Source: Bradyrhizobium cenepequi
GTDB taxonomy: Bacteria; Pseudomonadota; Alphaproteobacteria; Rhizobiales; Xanthobacteraceae
Direction: 5' to 3'
Length of the DNA stretch: 64,000 nt
Assembly: GCF_020329485.1 (NCBI RefSeq)
Contig: NZ_JAGKJI010000006.1
Coordinates: forward strand, 62,001-126,000
The notes beneath the pieces are model-generated. The model was not told the DNA's origin. It did no database searches and was given only the letters and a program-made list of their open reading frames with translations. Both the position numbers and the translations under genes were made by a program. Below are positions 8,551-16,978 of this stretch, in pieces (position 1 is the first letter of the stretch; each line of letters starts with the position of its first letter).

Positions 8551-9327
8551 CTACTTCCCGCGCAGCAGGCCGTCGAGGGCAGGCAGGCCGACGATGACGG
8601 CGGCGGCGATCAGGGCGTAGCAGATGGCGCGGAAGGTCTTTTCGCTGGCCTTGCCGAACAGGGAAGCGCCGAACCAGACGCCGATCGCGTAGACCGGGCC
8701 GACCACGAGTGAGAACTTGAGGGAATCGGCGGTGATCAGGCCGGTGAAGAAATAGCTCACAACGGAAAAGAAATCCGAGGCGCCGAAGAACAGCACGATG
8801 TTGGCGCGCGCGACTACTGGAGTGATAGGGCGGCCGAGCCAATAGCCGACGATCGGCGGACCGCCGGTCTGCGCGAGCCCACTGCAAAAGCCGGAGAGAC
8901 CGCCGATGCCGATTGAAAGCGCTGTGTGATCCTTGCCGCGATAGCGCCAGCCCGACAGCAGCAGCACCATCAGCGCAGCGACGAAGCCGGAAATGATCCA
9001 GCGCGTGGTCACGGGATCGAGCACGCTGAGAAAATACGTGCCGACCGGCACGCCGACGAGCGCGCCGAGCACCATGATCGCGGTGGCCTGGCGATCAGCT
9101 TTCTGCCACGCGTTTGGAAGCAGCGGCGTGGCCGCGACGAAATCGATGATCAGCAGCAGGGCGGCGACCAGACGGGGTGCGGCGATGCTGCTCGCCAGCG
9201 GCATGAAAATCAGCGCGGAACCAAAGCCGGAAAAGCCGCGCGCCGTTCCCGAGACGAAGGCGATGGCACAGACCGCCAGCGCGACGTTGAGGCTGACGTC
9301 GGAAGGGATGAGGCCGAACGGGCTCAT
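8551..9327 (-). CDS. TauE/SafE-family sulfite/organosulfur permease
   Basis: 258-residue integral membrane protein with eight or so hydrophobic segments arranged as two repeats. The conserved first-repeat motif [20 protein letters not shown] (near residue 25) and second-repeat [20 protein letters not shown] (near 145) are diagnostic of TauE/SafE carriers. The family exports or imports sulfite, taurine-derived or other small organic anions; the substrate here is unknown. Its start overlaps the pheT stop by 4 bp (ATGA), so it may be expressed from the phe operon, though no functional tie is apparent. Confidence 0.88.
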   Translation of the reverse strand: MSPFGLIPSDVSLNVALAVCAIAFVSGTARGFSGFGSALIFMPLASSIAAPRLVAALLLIIDFVAATPLLPNAWQKADRQATAIMVLGALVGVPVGTYFLSVLDPVTTRWIISGFVAALMVLLLSGWRYRGKDHTALSIGIGGLSGFCSGLAQTGGPPIVGYWLGRPITPVVARANIVLFFGASDFFSVVSYFFTGLITADSLKFSLVVGPVYAIGVWFGASLFGKASEKTFRAICYALIAAAVIVGLPALDGLLRGK

Positions 9328-11732
9328 CCCCGGAGAGTGCCGCCGGTCTTCTTCGTGACTTCAGTGACGATCTTGCCCGCCACCGCGTCGATCTCCTGGT
9401 CGGTCAGCGTCTTCTCGCGCGGCTGGATCGTCACCGCGATCGCGATCGACTTCCTGCCGTCCTCCATGCCCTTGCCCTCATAGACGTCGAACACGGTGAC
9501 CTCAGTGATCAGCTTCTTGTCCGCGGCCAGCGCGGCGCGAACGATATCACCCGCCTTGACGCTGCGATTGACGATGAAGGCGAAATCGCGCGACACCGGC
9601 TGGAACGCGGAGAGTTCGAGCGCGGGCTTGGCGCGGGTCGGCCTGCGCTTGGCGTCGGGGATGCGGTCGAGGATCACCTCGAACGCGATCATTGGGCCGT
9701 CGGCGCCGAGCGCCTCCAGCGCGCGCGGGTGCAACTCGCCGAAATGGCCGAGCACGTTCTGCAGCCCGATCTGGATCATGCCGGAGCGTCCGGGATGCAA
9801 CCAGGCGGGGCCGCCGGGCACGACCTGCAGCGCCTGCACCGGCGCACCGGCCGCCGCGAGCACGGCGAATGCGTCGGCCTTGGCGTCGAACGCGCCGGTC
9901 GTGGCTGAGCCAGACCAACTGCGCCCCAGGCCTTCCAACGAGGCGAAGCCGTGGCGCACGCCGGAAGCGGCAACAAACTGGTCTTCCGGCTTGTCGCCCT
10001 TGAACACCTGGCCGACCTCGAACAGCGCTACGTCAGGATAGCCGCGGTTGATGTTCGCTTGCGCAGCGGCGACGAGGCCGGGCAAGAGGCTTGGCCGCAT
10101 GTCCGAGAGGTCGGATGCGATCGGGTTGGCAAGCGTCAATTCGGCCTGTCCACCGCCGAACAGTTCCGCCGCAGGCTTTGAAATGAACGACCAGGTTACG
10201 GCTTCCACCATGCCGCGCGCGGCCAGCGCGCGCTTGGCGCGGCGGGTGCGGAGCTGGATTGAAGTCAGCACCGGCTTGCGCGGCGCCTCGCCGCGATCGA
10301 ACGGCGTCTCCGGCACCTTGCCGACGCCGACGATGCGGACGATCTCCTCGACGATGTCGGCCTTGCCATGGACGTCGGTGCGCCAGGACGGCACCGCGAT
10401 CTTCACCACAGGGCCGGTGCCCGCGACCATGAAGCCGAGATGGGCGAGAATGCGCTTCATCTCGACCAGCGGCACCTCGATCCCTGCAAGCCGCTTGACC
10501 TCGGTGAGCGGAAAATCGATCACGCGGTCGTCGCCGAAGCGATTGCCGACGACGATGCTTTCCGACGGCGCGCCGCCGCACAAGTCCATCACCATCTTGG
10601 TCGCAAGCTCGAGGCCCAGCACCATGAAAGCCGGGTCGACGCCGCGCTCGAAGCGATAGCGCGCATCCGAATTGATGCCGAGCTTGCGCCCAGTCTGGGC
10701 GATGTTGATCTCGTTCCACAGCGCCGACTCGATCAGCACGTCGGTGGTATCATCGTCACAGCCGGACGCTTCGCCGCCCATGATGCCCGCAAGCGATTCG
10801 ACGCCGGCATCATCCGATATCACGCACATCGAGGAATCGAGCGTGTAGGTGCGACCGTCGAGCGCGAGCAGCGTCTCGCCGTCGCGGGCGCGTCGCACCA
10901 CCAGATTACCCTTTACCTTCTTGGCGTCGAACACGTGCAGCGGACGCGCGCGGTCGTAGGTCATGAAGTTGGTGATGTCGACCAGCGCATTGATTGGTCT
11001 GAGGCCGATCGAGGCCAGTCGCTTCTGCAGCCATTCCGGCGACGGGCCGTTCTTCACGCCGCGCACCAGCCGCAGCGCGAAACCCGGGCAGAGCGAGGCG
11101 TCTTCCACCGCGACCGTCACGGGCGAGGCGAATTCGCCTTTGATCGGCTTGATCGCAGGGTCGATCAACTTGCCCATGTCGGCGGCCGAGAGATCGCGCG
11201 CGATCCCGTGCACGCCGGTGCAATCCTGCCGGTTCGGCGTCAGGTTGATCTCGATGACGGGATCGCCGAGCCCGGCCCATTCGGCATAGCCTTGGCCGAC
11301 CGGCGCGTCGCCGGGCAGTTCGATGATGCCGTCATGGTCGTCGGAAATCTCGAGCTCGGCCGCCGAGCACAGCATGCCGCGGCTCTCGACGCCGCGGATC
11401 GTGCCAACGCCGAGCGTGATGTTCTTGCCGGGAATGAAGGTGCCGGGTGGTGAGAACACGCTGATCAGCCCAGTTCGCGCATTCGGCGCACCGCAGACCA
11501 CCTGCACCGGCGCAGAACCATTGCCGGTATCGACCATGCAGACCCGCAGACGATCGGCATTCGGATGCTGCTCAGCCGAGATCACCCGCGCAATCGTAAA
11601 CGGCGCCAGCGCCTTCGCCTTGTCCTCGATGTTCTCGACCTCGAGCCCGATCATGGTGAGCTTGTCGGCGAGCCTTTCCAGGGGCTCGTCGGTGTCGAGA
11701 TGTTCCTTCAGCCAGGAGAGCGTGAATTTCAT
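9324..11732 (-). CDS. pheT: Phenylalanyl-tRNA synthetase beta subunit
   Basis: 802 residues, full bacterial length. Forms the alpha2-beta2 enzyme with PheS and charges tRNA-Phe; the beta chain holds tRNA recognition and editing. Domains: N-terminal EMAP-type OB fold (about 40-150, [20 protein letters not shown]), B3/B4 editing (about 200-390), B5, the pseudo-catalytic core, and a C-terminal FDX-ACB anticodon-binding domain ([20 protein letters not shown]). Normally pheT follows pheS directly; here a DUF559 gene lies between. The start codon overlaps the DUF559 stop as ATGA, so translation of pheT may now be coupled to the inserted gene. Confidence 0.97.
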   Translation of the reverse strand: MKFTLSWLKEHLDTDEPLERLADKLTMIGLEVENIEDKAKALAPFTIARVISAEQHPNADRLRVCMVDTGNGSAPVQVVCGAPNARTGLISVFSPPGTFIPGKNITLGVGTIRGVESRGMLCSAAELEISDDHDGIIELPGDAPVGQGYAEWAGLGDPVIEINLTPNRQDCTGVHGIARDLSAADMGKLIDPAIKPIKGEFASPVTVAVEDASLCPGFALRLVRGVKNGPSPEWLQKRLASIGLRPINALVDITNFMTYDRARPLHVFDAKKVKGNLVVRRARDGETLLALDGRTYTLDSSMCVISDDAGVESLAGIMGGEASGCDDDTTDVLIESALWNEINIAQTGRKLGINSDARYRFERGVDPAFMVLGLELATKMVMDLCGGAPSESIVVGNRFGDDRVIDFPLTEVKRLAGIEVPLVEMKRILAHLGFMVAGTGPVVKIAVPSWRTDVHGKADIVEEIVRIVGVGKVPETPFDRGEAPRKPVLTSIQLRTRRAKRALAARGMVEAVTWSFISKPAAELFGGGQAELTLANPIASDLSDMRPSLLPGLVAAAQANINRGYPDVALFEVGQVFKGDKPEDQFVAASGVRHGFASLEGLGRSWSGSATTGAFDAKADAFAVLAAAGAPVQALQVVPGGPAWLHPGRSGMIQIGLQNVLGHFGELHPRALEALGADGPMIAFEVILDRIPDAKRRPTRAKPALELSAFQPVSRDFAFIVNRSVKAGDIVRAALAADKKLITEVTVFDVYEGKGMEDGRKSIAIAVTIQPREKTLTDQEIDAVAGKIVTEVTKKTGGTLRG

Positions 11733-12199
11733 GGCTGTGCGCCTCGGGTCGTATTGATGTTTGCTGTGATACTTGCAGCGGTGTCAGAGTTCCCTCCCCC
11801 CTTGTGGGGGAGGGTTGGGGAGGGGGGTGAGCCGCTTGCTCCGAAGCGAATCGCTTGGCGGATAGCCTCTACGACGCCCTCAAGATTCGACATGACCTGC
11901 TCATTTGTGAAGCGCAGCACTCGAAATCCTTCAGATCTCAAGAAGGCGTCGCGACGCTGATCCTTCTTTTGAGTTTCTTCGAAATTGTGGGATTCGCCGT
12001 CGAGTTCAATGATGAGCTTTGCGGAAAAGCAAACGAAATCGACGATGTAGTTTCCGATCGGGACCTGGCGACGAACGCCGACTCCTTCCAATCGATTGGC
12101 CTTCACGTGGCGCCACACCAAGGTTTCGGCGGGCGTCATCGCTCGGCGAAGCTGCTTCGCCCGGCTGCGCTGGCGGCCGCTTACAACTGCGTGCGGCAT
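11729..12199 (-). CDS. DUF559 endonuclease-like protein inserted between pheS and pheT
   Basis: DUF559 proteins share a Vsr/restriction-endonuclease-like fold. Core seen: [20 protein letters not shown], then [19 protein letters not shown] (candidate Asp, Glu-x-Asp and His active-site residues), then [20 protein letters not shown]. Start MPHAVV at 12199 chosen because upstream residues of the longer frame (to 12271) are encoded by the right inverted repeat. The C-terminal tail ([13 protein letters not shown]) is encoded by the left inverted repeat, and the frame then runs through to an ATGA overlap with pheT. A related gene lies at 56855-57199. Biological role unknown; see the mobile-element entry. 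Confidence 0.8.
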   Translation of the reverse strand: MPHAVVSGRQRSRAKQLRRAMTPAETLVWRHVKANRLEGVGVRRQVPIGNYIVDFVCFSAKLIIELDGESHNFEETQKKDQRRDAFLRSEGFRVLRFTNEQVMSNLEGVVEAIRQAIRFGASGSPPSPTLPHKGGGNSDTAASITANINTTRGAQP

Positions 12200-12246
12200 C
12201 CGCGGCTGCCCCCCTCCCTGACCCTCCCCCACAAGGGGGAGGGAAC
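11790..12246. mobile_element. REP-bounded DUF559 element, copy A (pheS/pheT gap)
   Basis: Left arm 11790-11828 (starts GTTCCCTCCCCCC) and right arm 12209-12246 (ends GGGGGAGGGAAC) are inverted copies of one another over about 38 bp with two mismatches and one gap. They bracket the DUF559 coding core. Each arm contains the palindrome CCCTCCCC..TTGTGGGGGAGGG. The arrangement parallels copy B at 56797-57249. Confidence 0.65.
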
Positions 12247-12284
12247 GGAGAGCGCCTTCGCCGGCCCGCAAGTGAGAACCGAGT

Positions 12285-13367
12285 TCACGAACTCAATCCC
12301 CCGGCCAGTGTCGGGATCTCCAGCGGCTTGAAGCCGTAGTGGCTGAGCCAGCGGACGTCGCTGTCGAACAGTTGGCGTAGGTCGCTCATGCCGTATTTCA
12401 GCATCGCGATGCGGTCGATGCCCATGCCCCAGGCGAAGCCCTGGTAGACGTCGGGGTCGAGGCCGCAGGCGCGCAGCACGTTCGGGTGCACCATGCCGCA
12501 GCCGAGGATTTCCAGCCAATCCTCGCCCTCGCCGAAACGGATCTCGCCCTTGTCGCGGCGGCACTGGATGTCGACTTCCAGCGACGGCTCGGTGAAGGGG
12601 AAGAACGACGGCCGGAAGCGCATGTTGATGTGGTCGACCTCGAAGAACGCCTTGCAGAACTCGTGCAGGATCCATTTGAGGTGGCCGAGATGCGACTCCT
12701 TGTCGATCACGAGTCCCTCGACCTGGTGGAACTGCGGCGTATGGGTTGCGTCCGAATCGATGCGATAGGTGCGGCCGGGACAGATGACGCGGATCGGCGG
12801 CTTCTGCGTCAGCATCGTGCGCACCTGCACCGGCGAGGTGTGGGTCCGCAGCAGCATGCGCGAGCCGTCCTCCTTCGGATTGAAGAAGAAGGTATCGTGC
12901 ATCTCGCGCGCGGGATGGCCGATCGGGAAGTTCAGTTTCGTGAAGTTGTAGTCGTCGGTCTCGATGTCGGGACCTTCGGCGACCGAGAATCCCATGTCGG
13001 CGAAGATCGCCGTCAACTCGTCCCAGACCTGGCTGAGCGGATGGATGCGGCCGGCTTCCGCCGGCGCCTCGCGCAGCGGCAGCGTGACGTCGATGGTCTC
13101 AGTGGCGAGGCGGGCGTCGAGCGCGGCGGTCTTCAGCACCTCGCGGCGCGCGGCGAGCGCCTGCGTGACCTTGTCCTTGGCGAGGTTGATCGCCGCGCCT
13201 TGCGTCTTGCGCTCGTCGGACGACATCTTGCCGAGAGTGGCAAGCAGCGCCGAGATCGAGCCCTTCTTGCCGAGGGCGGCGACGCGCACCGCTTCCAGCG
13301 CCGCTTCGTCGCCGGCGTTGGAAATGTCAGAGAGGATTTGGGATTCGAGTTGGGCTAGGCCGGTCAT
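12285..13367 (-). CDS. pheS: Phenylalanyl-tRNA synthetase alpha subunit
   Basis: 360 residues; catalytic subunit of class IIc PheRS. An N-terminal coiled-coil for tRNA contact spans about 1-85. Catalytic core motif 2 is seen in [20 protein letters not shown] and motif 3 in [17 protein letters not shown]. Start [10 protein letters not shown] at 13367 fits the family; the longer frame to 13436 is rich in repeat-derived codons. It lies 213 bp downstream of rplT on the same strand, with a 15-bp-arm hairpin between. Confidence 0.97.
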   Translation of the reverse strand: MTGLAQLESQILSDISNAGDEAALEAVRVAALGKKGSISALLATLGKMSSDERKTQGAAINLAKDKVTQALAARREVLKTAALDARLATETIDVTLPLREAPAEAGRIHPLSQVWDELTAIFADMGFSVAEGPDIETDDYNFTKLNFPIGHPAREMHDTFFFNPKEDGSRMLLRTHTSPVQVRTMLTQKPPIRVICPGRTYRIDSDATHTPQFHQVEGLVIDKESHLGHLKWILHEFCKAFFEVDHINMRFRPSFFPFTEPSLEVDIQCRRDKGEIRFGEGEDWLEILGCGMVHPNVLRACGLDPDVYQGFAWGMGIDRIAMLKYGMSDLRQLFDSDVRWLSHYGFKPLEIPTLAGGLSS

Positions 13368-13481
13368 GGCAATCCCTTTTGGCCAGGATACCAAGTCGGC
13401 GCTCCCAGCCCGGCATGCCCGGACCTGGCCGGGCATGACAACTTCCAGAAACTTCGCAGAAAAGCGAAAGCAGCGATGGTT

Positions 13482-13520
13482 TAGAGCCTCGGTTCTGATT
13501 GAATTAGAACCGAAGCTCTA
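13482..13520. repeat. Long-stem hairpin between rplT and pheS
   Basis: Arms TAGAGCCTCGGTTCT (13482-13496) and AGAACCGAAGCTCTA (13506-13520) pair over 15 bp with one mismatch. There is no following T-run on the minus strand, so it is more likely a REP-like repeat or RNA-processing hairpin than a strong terminator. A further repeat-like stretch (GTTTTGACGCGTTTTC...) runs from about 13528 to the rplT end. Confidence 0.6.
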
Positions 13521-13580
13521 GATTCCTGTTTTGACGCGTTTTCTTCACGCGAACCGGTGTCCACTTCGCTCGAAAACGCC

Positions 13581-13940
13581 TTAGGCCGCGAGCGCAGCCT
13601 TGGCCTTCTCGGCGATCGCCTGGAATGCGGCCGGCTCGCGGATCGCGAGATCCGACAGCACCTTGCGGTCGACCTCGATGCCGGACTTCGACAGGCCGTC
13701 GATAAATCGGCTGTAGGTCAGGCCAAACGGGCGCACGGCGGCGTTGAGCCGCTGGATCCAGAGCGCGCGGAAGGTGCGCTTCTTGCGCTTGCGGTCGCGA
13801 AACGCATATTGGCCGGCCTTCTCGACCGCCTGCTTGGCGACACGGATGGTGTTCTTGCGGCGGCCGTAATAGCCCTTGGCGGCCTTGTAGACTTTCTTGT
13901 GCTTGGCGTGGGCGGTCACACCGCGTTTGACGCGAGACAT
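13581..13940 (-). CDS. rplT: 50S ribosomal protein L20
   Basis: 119 residues, normal length. N-terminus [20 protein letters not shown] and the [20 protein letters not shown] stretch are typical L20. It binds 23S rRNA early in 50S assembly. In E. coli L20 represses its own operon through the rpmI leader; I did not identify such a structure here. It follows rpmI by 68 bp. Confidence 0.98.
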   Translation of the reverse strand: MSRVKRGVTAHAKHKKVYKAAKGYYGRRKNTIRVAKQAVEKAGQYAFRDRKRKKRTFRALWIQRLNAAVRPFGLTYSRFIDGLSKSGIEVDRKVLSDLAIREPAAFQAIAEKAKAALAA

Positions 13941-14008
13941 GACTTAAATCCTCGAGTTACTGAAGTGGCGACGGGGGCCGCGCTGGTCGCGGCTCGGCTC
14001 AGGCGCGA

Positions 14009-14209
14009 TCAGGCGTTCGGCAAGAAGTACTTCTTGATGTTGTCGCCGTCGGTCTTGAACAGCACGCGGGTGCCGCGGAGCTGGCGGATCTGCTTGGTGG
14101 TCCGCTTGATCATGCCGTGGCGCTTGCCGCGCTGGGCGTGCATCACCTTGCCGGTGCCAGTCACTTTGAAGCGCTTCTTGGCGCCCGATTTGGTCTTCAG
14201 CTTGGGCAT
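14009..14209 (-). CDS. rpmI: 50S ribosomal protein L35
   Basis: 66 residues, very basic, with the diagnostic start [20 protein letters not shown]. Small 50S subunit protein, second gene of the infC-rpmI-rplT cluster. The 413-bp gap to infC is longer than usual because it holds a REP-like inverted pair. Confidence 0.98.
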   Translation of the reverse strand: MPKLKTKSGAKKRFKVTGTGKVMHAQRGKRHGMIKRTTKQIRQLRGTRVLFKTDGDNIKKYFLPNA

Positions 14210-14622
14210 TTGGCTCTCCTTAATCCCGGCAACACGAAACCCCCCGCGAGGGGCGTCGGCCGGCTAAAATGCTCGTTAGAGCGTTGAACGTGCTCAGGTT
14301 TTTCGTAAAATGGAACAACCCGCACAGACGTCGCCACGGCAGCCCTTGATCAGCCGGGCGGCGAAGGCTGCGCTTATGGCAGAGTAGGGGCGAATTGGCA
14401 ATCCCGGAACTGCCGATCCTCGGGAGGTGCTTCACCTCTCCCGCTTGCGGCGGAGGTCGACGCGCAGCGCCGGGTGGGGGCTTTCTCCACTTGCGAGGAC
14501 CTGAATCGTGGAGACACCCTCACCCCGGCCCTCCCCCGCAAGCGGGGGAGGGAGAAGAAAACGAAAACGCCCGCCGGATTGGTCCAACGGGCGTCGTCTG
14601 GTCATCGAACGAAAACTTCAGG
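14210..14622. other. infC-rpmI intergenic region with a REP-like pair
   Basis: No credible gene. 14431-14557 holds the inverted repeat pair described separately. 14210-14430 is the probable leader or promoter region of rpmI; it includes a GC-rich stretch just before rpmI (about 14235-14265) that could fold, but no clear promoter or regulatory RNA was identified. Confidence 0.5.
14431..14557. repeat. Inverted REP pair without a gene (REPIN-like)
   Basis: Left arm begins CTTCACCTCTCCCGCTTGCGG (from 14430) and runs to CTTTCTCCAC; right arm 14508-14557 reads, on the minus strand, CTTCTCCCTCCCCCGCTTGC...GGTGTCTCCAC. The arms are inverted relatives, the left with extra bases, separated by about 17 bp. 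In style this matches the pairs bounding the two DUF559 genes, but with no coding core. Confidence 0.65.
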
Positions 14623-15162
14623 TCAGCGCGGTGCCAACACCATCACGACCTGGCGGCCCTCGAACCTCGCGTCCTGCTCGACCTTGGCGAATTCCGCGAC
14701 GTCGGCCTTGACCTTGTCCAGCAGCTTGGTGCCGATCTCCTGGTGCGCCATTTCACGACCGCGGTAGCGCAAGGTGATCTTGACCTTGTCGCCTTCCTCG
14801 AAGAAGCGCTGCATCGCGCGCATCTTCACGTCGTAGTCGTGATCGTCGATCATCGGACGGAGCTTGATCTCCTTGATCTCGACGATTTTCTGCTTCTTGC
14901 GGGCTTCGGCGGCTTTCTTCTGCGCAGAATATTTGTACTTCCCGTAGTCCATGATCTTGCAGACGGGAGGACTCGTATTCGGCGAAATCTCGACCAGGTC
15001 CATGCCAGCTTCCATGGCCATCTTGATGGCCATCATGGTCTCGACGGTGCCATGGTTGGTACCGTTCTGGTCGATCAGCTGGATCTGCGCGTTGCGGATG
15101 TCATCGTTGGTGCGCGGCCCATCTTTGGCGACAGTGGGCGGGGCTCTATTGGGACGGCGAAT
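14623..15162 (-). CDS. infC: Translation initiation factor IF-3, AUU start
   Basis: 179 residues. The N-terminal domain holds [20 protein letters not shown] and the linker plus C-terminal domain hold [20 protein letters not shown] and [15 protein letters not shown] place the start at ATT (15162-15160), followed by CGC CGT CCC, because GGAG lies 8 nt upstream and this gives the expected IF-3 N-terminus (RRPNRAPP). An AUG-type start at 15243 would add 27 unusual residues. AUU initiation is the known self-limiting control of infC in E. coli, since IF-3 rejects non-standard starts, so autoregulation is probably kept here. Confidence 0.93.
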   Translation of the reverse strand: MRRPNRAPPTVAKDGPRTNDDIRNAQIQLIDQNGTNHGTVETMMAIKMAMEAGMDLVEISPNTSPPVCKIMDYGKYKYSAQKKAAEARKKQKIVEIKEIKLRPMIDDHDYDVKMRAMQRFFEEGDKVKITLRYRGREMAHQEIGTKLLDKVKADVAEFAKVEQDARFEGRQVVMVLAPR

Positions 15163-15385
15163 GGGTAACTCTCCAAAGTTGTGAAGGAAGCCGATATTTT
15201 GAAGCAATACGTGGCAACGGGCAAGCGTGCTCGCAAGTTGCATCCCAAAACCGTCAAATGCGCGGCATTTGGGTCACGCGATACAGCAGATATTTGGTGA
15301 GCGGATACTCTACAAGGAGCGACACCTTATTTGCGCGCGGTTTGCCCGTGCTTATTGAAGACGCACTGACGAGAGTGATGATCCC

Positions 15386-16189
15386 ATGACCACTTCCGCG
15401 ACGATCGACCAGGAACCAGAGTTCATCGAGATAGGGAACGGCGCCGAGGGCCGCCGCATAGCGGTGCGTGCGCGGAGCGGTCGCAGCCCGGCGCACGGTC
15501 CTGGGCTGTTCTGGCTCGGCGGCTTCAATTCCGACATGAAGGGCACCAAGGCGGTTGCGCTCGACGCGTGGGCTATGGAACAGGAACGCGCATTCGTCCG
15601 CTTCGACTACTCCGGCCATGGCGAATCCGGCGGCAAATTCATCGATGGCACCATCGGGCGCTGGCTCGAAGAGAGTGTCGCAGTGTTCGAGCGGTTCTGC
15701 AGCGGACCGCAGGTGGTGATCGGCTCGTCGATGGGGGGCTGGATGGCGCTGCTGTTGGCACGCGAACTCGCCAAGCGGCCCGACAGCCGCGCCACGCTCG
15801 CGGGGATGGTGCTGATCGCGCCGGCGCCGGATTTCACCGAAGAGCTGATGTGGAAGGGATTCTCGCCGGAAATCCGCGCCGAGATCGAGACCAAGGGGGT
15901 CTGGCTGCGGCCGTCGCAATATGGCGATACCCCCTATCCGATCACGCGGGCGCTGATCGAGGAGGGACGCCATCATTTGTTACTCGGAGCCAGGATCGAT
16001 GTCGGCTGCCCGGTGCGCATCCTGCAGGGCGCGCAGGATCCCGACGTACCCTGGCAACACGCGTTCACGCTGGCGCATCGACTGCCGAGCGAGGATGTGG
16101 TGCTCACCATGATCCAGGACGGCGACCACCGCCTGTCGCGCCCGCAGGACATCGCCCGGATCATCGCGGCGGTGAAGGAGATGGGGTAA
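15386..16189 (+). CDS. Alpha/beta hydrolase (ABHD10-like)
   Basis: 267 residues. Nucleophile elbow GSSMGG (Ser near residue 114), acid residue in ILQGAQDPDVPW (near 218) and catalytic His in DGDHRLSRPQD (near 250) make a full triad. FWLGGFNSDMKGTKA near residue 50 gives the oxyanion-hole strand and closely resembles mitochondrial ABHD10 thioesterase/glucuronide esterase. No signal peptide, so cytoplasmic. Substrate unknown; an acyl ester or thioester is likely. Confidence 0.85.
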   Translation: MTTSATIDQEPEFIEIGNGAEGRRIAVRARSGRSPAHGPGLFWLGGFNSDMKGTKAVALDAWAMEQERAFVRFDYSGHGESGGKFIDGTIGRWLEESVAVFERFCSGPQVVIGSSMGGWMALLLARELAKRPDSRATLAGMVLIAPAPDFTEELMWKGFSPEIRAEIETKGVWLRPSQYGDTPYPITRALIEEGRHHLLLGARIDVGCPVRILQGAQDPDVPWQHAFTLAHRLPSEDVVLTMIQDGDHRLSRPQDIARIIAAVKEMG

Positions 16190-16192
16190 CCC

Positions 16193-16330
16193 CGCCGTCA
16201 TCATCCGCGAAAGCGGATGATCCAGTAGTCGGCGGCCTATCGATGTGTCACGACCGCTGTGGAATACTGGATGCCCCGTCGGAGCCTGTCATCGGGCTCG
16301 CCGAAGGCGAGACCCGGTGGCGGGGCATGA
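16193..16330. repeat. Degenerate intergenic repeat
   Basis: Contains the palindrome CATCCGCGAAAGCGGATG and the right half CCCGGTGGCGGGGCATGACG common to the local REP-like repeats. No gene seen. Confidence 0.45.
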
Positions 16331-16353
16331 CGAAGAGAGTGGGGAGAAACGCC

Positions 16354-16824
16354 ATGGATACAGCGAGCCTGCTCCGCGCCTTCTGCGATGCGGTCGAACA
16401 ACGTAAAGGCGCTACATTCGCCGATCTGTTCACGGAAGACGGCGTCTATCACGACGTCTTCTATGGCGCCTTCACGGGGCGCGCCGCGATCGCCGACATG
16501 ATCAATGAGGTGTTCTATCGCACCGCGACCGATTTCCGCTGGGACATGCATGACCCAGTCAGCGACGGCCGTACGCTCTATGCGCGCTATACGTTCAGCT
16601 ACCGCTCGACGCTGCCGGAGGCTGCTGGCGCGCGGGCGATGTTCGAGGGCGTTGCGATCATGCGGCTTCGCGATGGCCGGATCGCGGAATATCACGAGGT
16701 TGCCAATACCGCGCCAGCGCTCCTCGATATGCACTTTGTGCCGGAGCGAATTGCAAAGATCGTCGCCAAGCAGGGCGCCGCGCTGAAGGCGCGTCCCGAA
16801 ATGGCGCGGCATCTGGTGACGTAG
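16354..16824 (+). CDS. SnoaL/NTF2-like domain protein
   Basis: 156 residues forming one NTF2-like cone fold: an N-terminal helix (LLRAFCDAVEQRKGATFADL), then FTEDGVYHDVFYGAFTGRAAIADMI and a sheet ending MRLRDGRIAEYHEVANT. Members are small enzymes (isomerases, hydrolases) or ligand-binding proteins; the YHDVFYGAF pocket is consistent but not diagnostic. Start ATG 16354 has GGGGAGAAA just upstream. It lies 164 bp after the ABHD10-like gene with a repeat between. Confidence 0.8.
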   Translation: MDTASLLRAFCDAVEQRKGATFADLFTEDGVYHDVFYGAFTGRAAIADMINEVFYRTATDFRWDMHDPVSDGRTLYARYTFSYRSTLPEAAGARAMFEGVAIMRLRDGRIAEYHEVANTAPALLDMHFVPERIAKIVAKQGAALKARPEMARHLVT

Positions 16825-16828
16825 TCGC

Positions 16829-16953
16829 CGTCATTCCGGGGCGCGCGAAGCGCGAACTATGATGTGCAATTGCACATCAGAGAATCCATCAGGCCGCCGG
16901 GCAAGTGGTGAAATGGATTCCGGGCTCGATGCTTCGCATCGCCCCGGAATGAC
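16829..16953. repeat. REP-like palindrome (CGTCATTCCGGGG family)
   Basis: Second copy of the family at 8412: outer arms CGTCATTCCGGGGC and GCCCCGGAATGAC, with an inner TGTGCAATTGCACA palindrome in the spacer. It separates the convergent NTF2-like and PPDK-like genes. Confidence 0.8.
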
Positions 16954-16978
16954 CAAGGGGAAAGGATGTGCCGCTTAC

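Noticed and set aside
10368..11453. 361-codon plus-strand frame opposite pheT
   Set aside because: Antisense shadow of pheT with low-complexity His/Arg/Asp composition.
13482..13520. Rho-independent terminator or pheS attenuator
   Set aside because: Strong stem but no T-run on the coding strand and no Phe-rich leader peptide seen.
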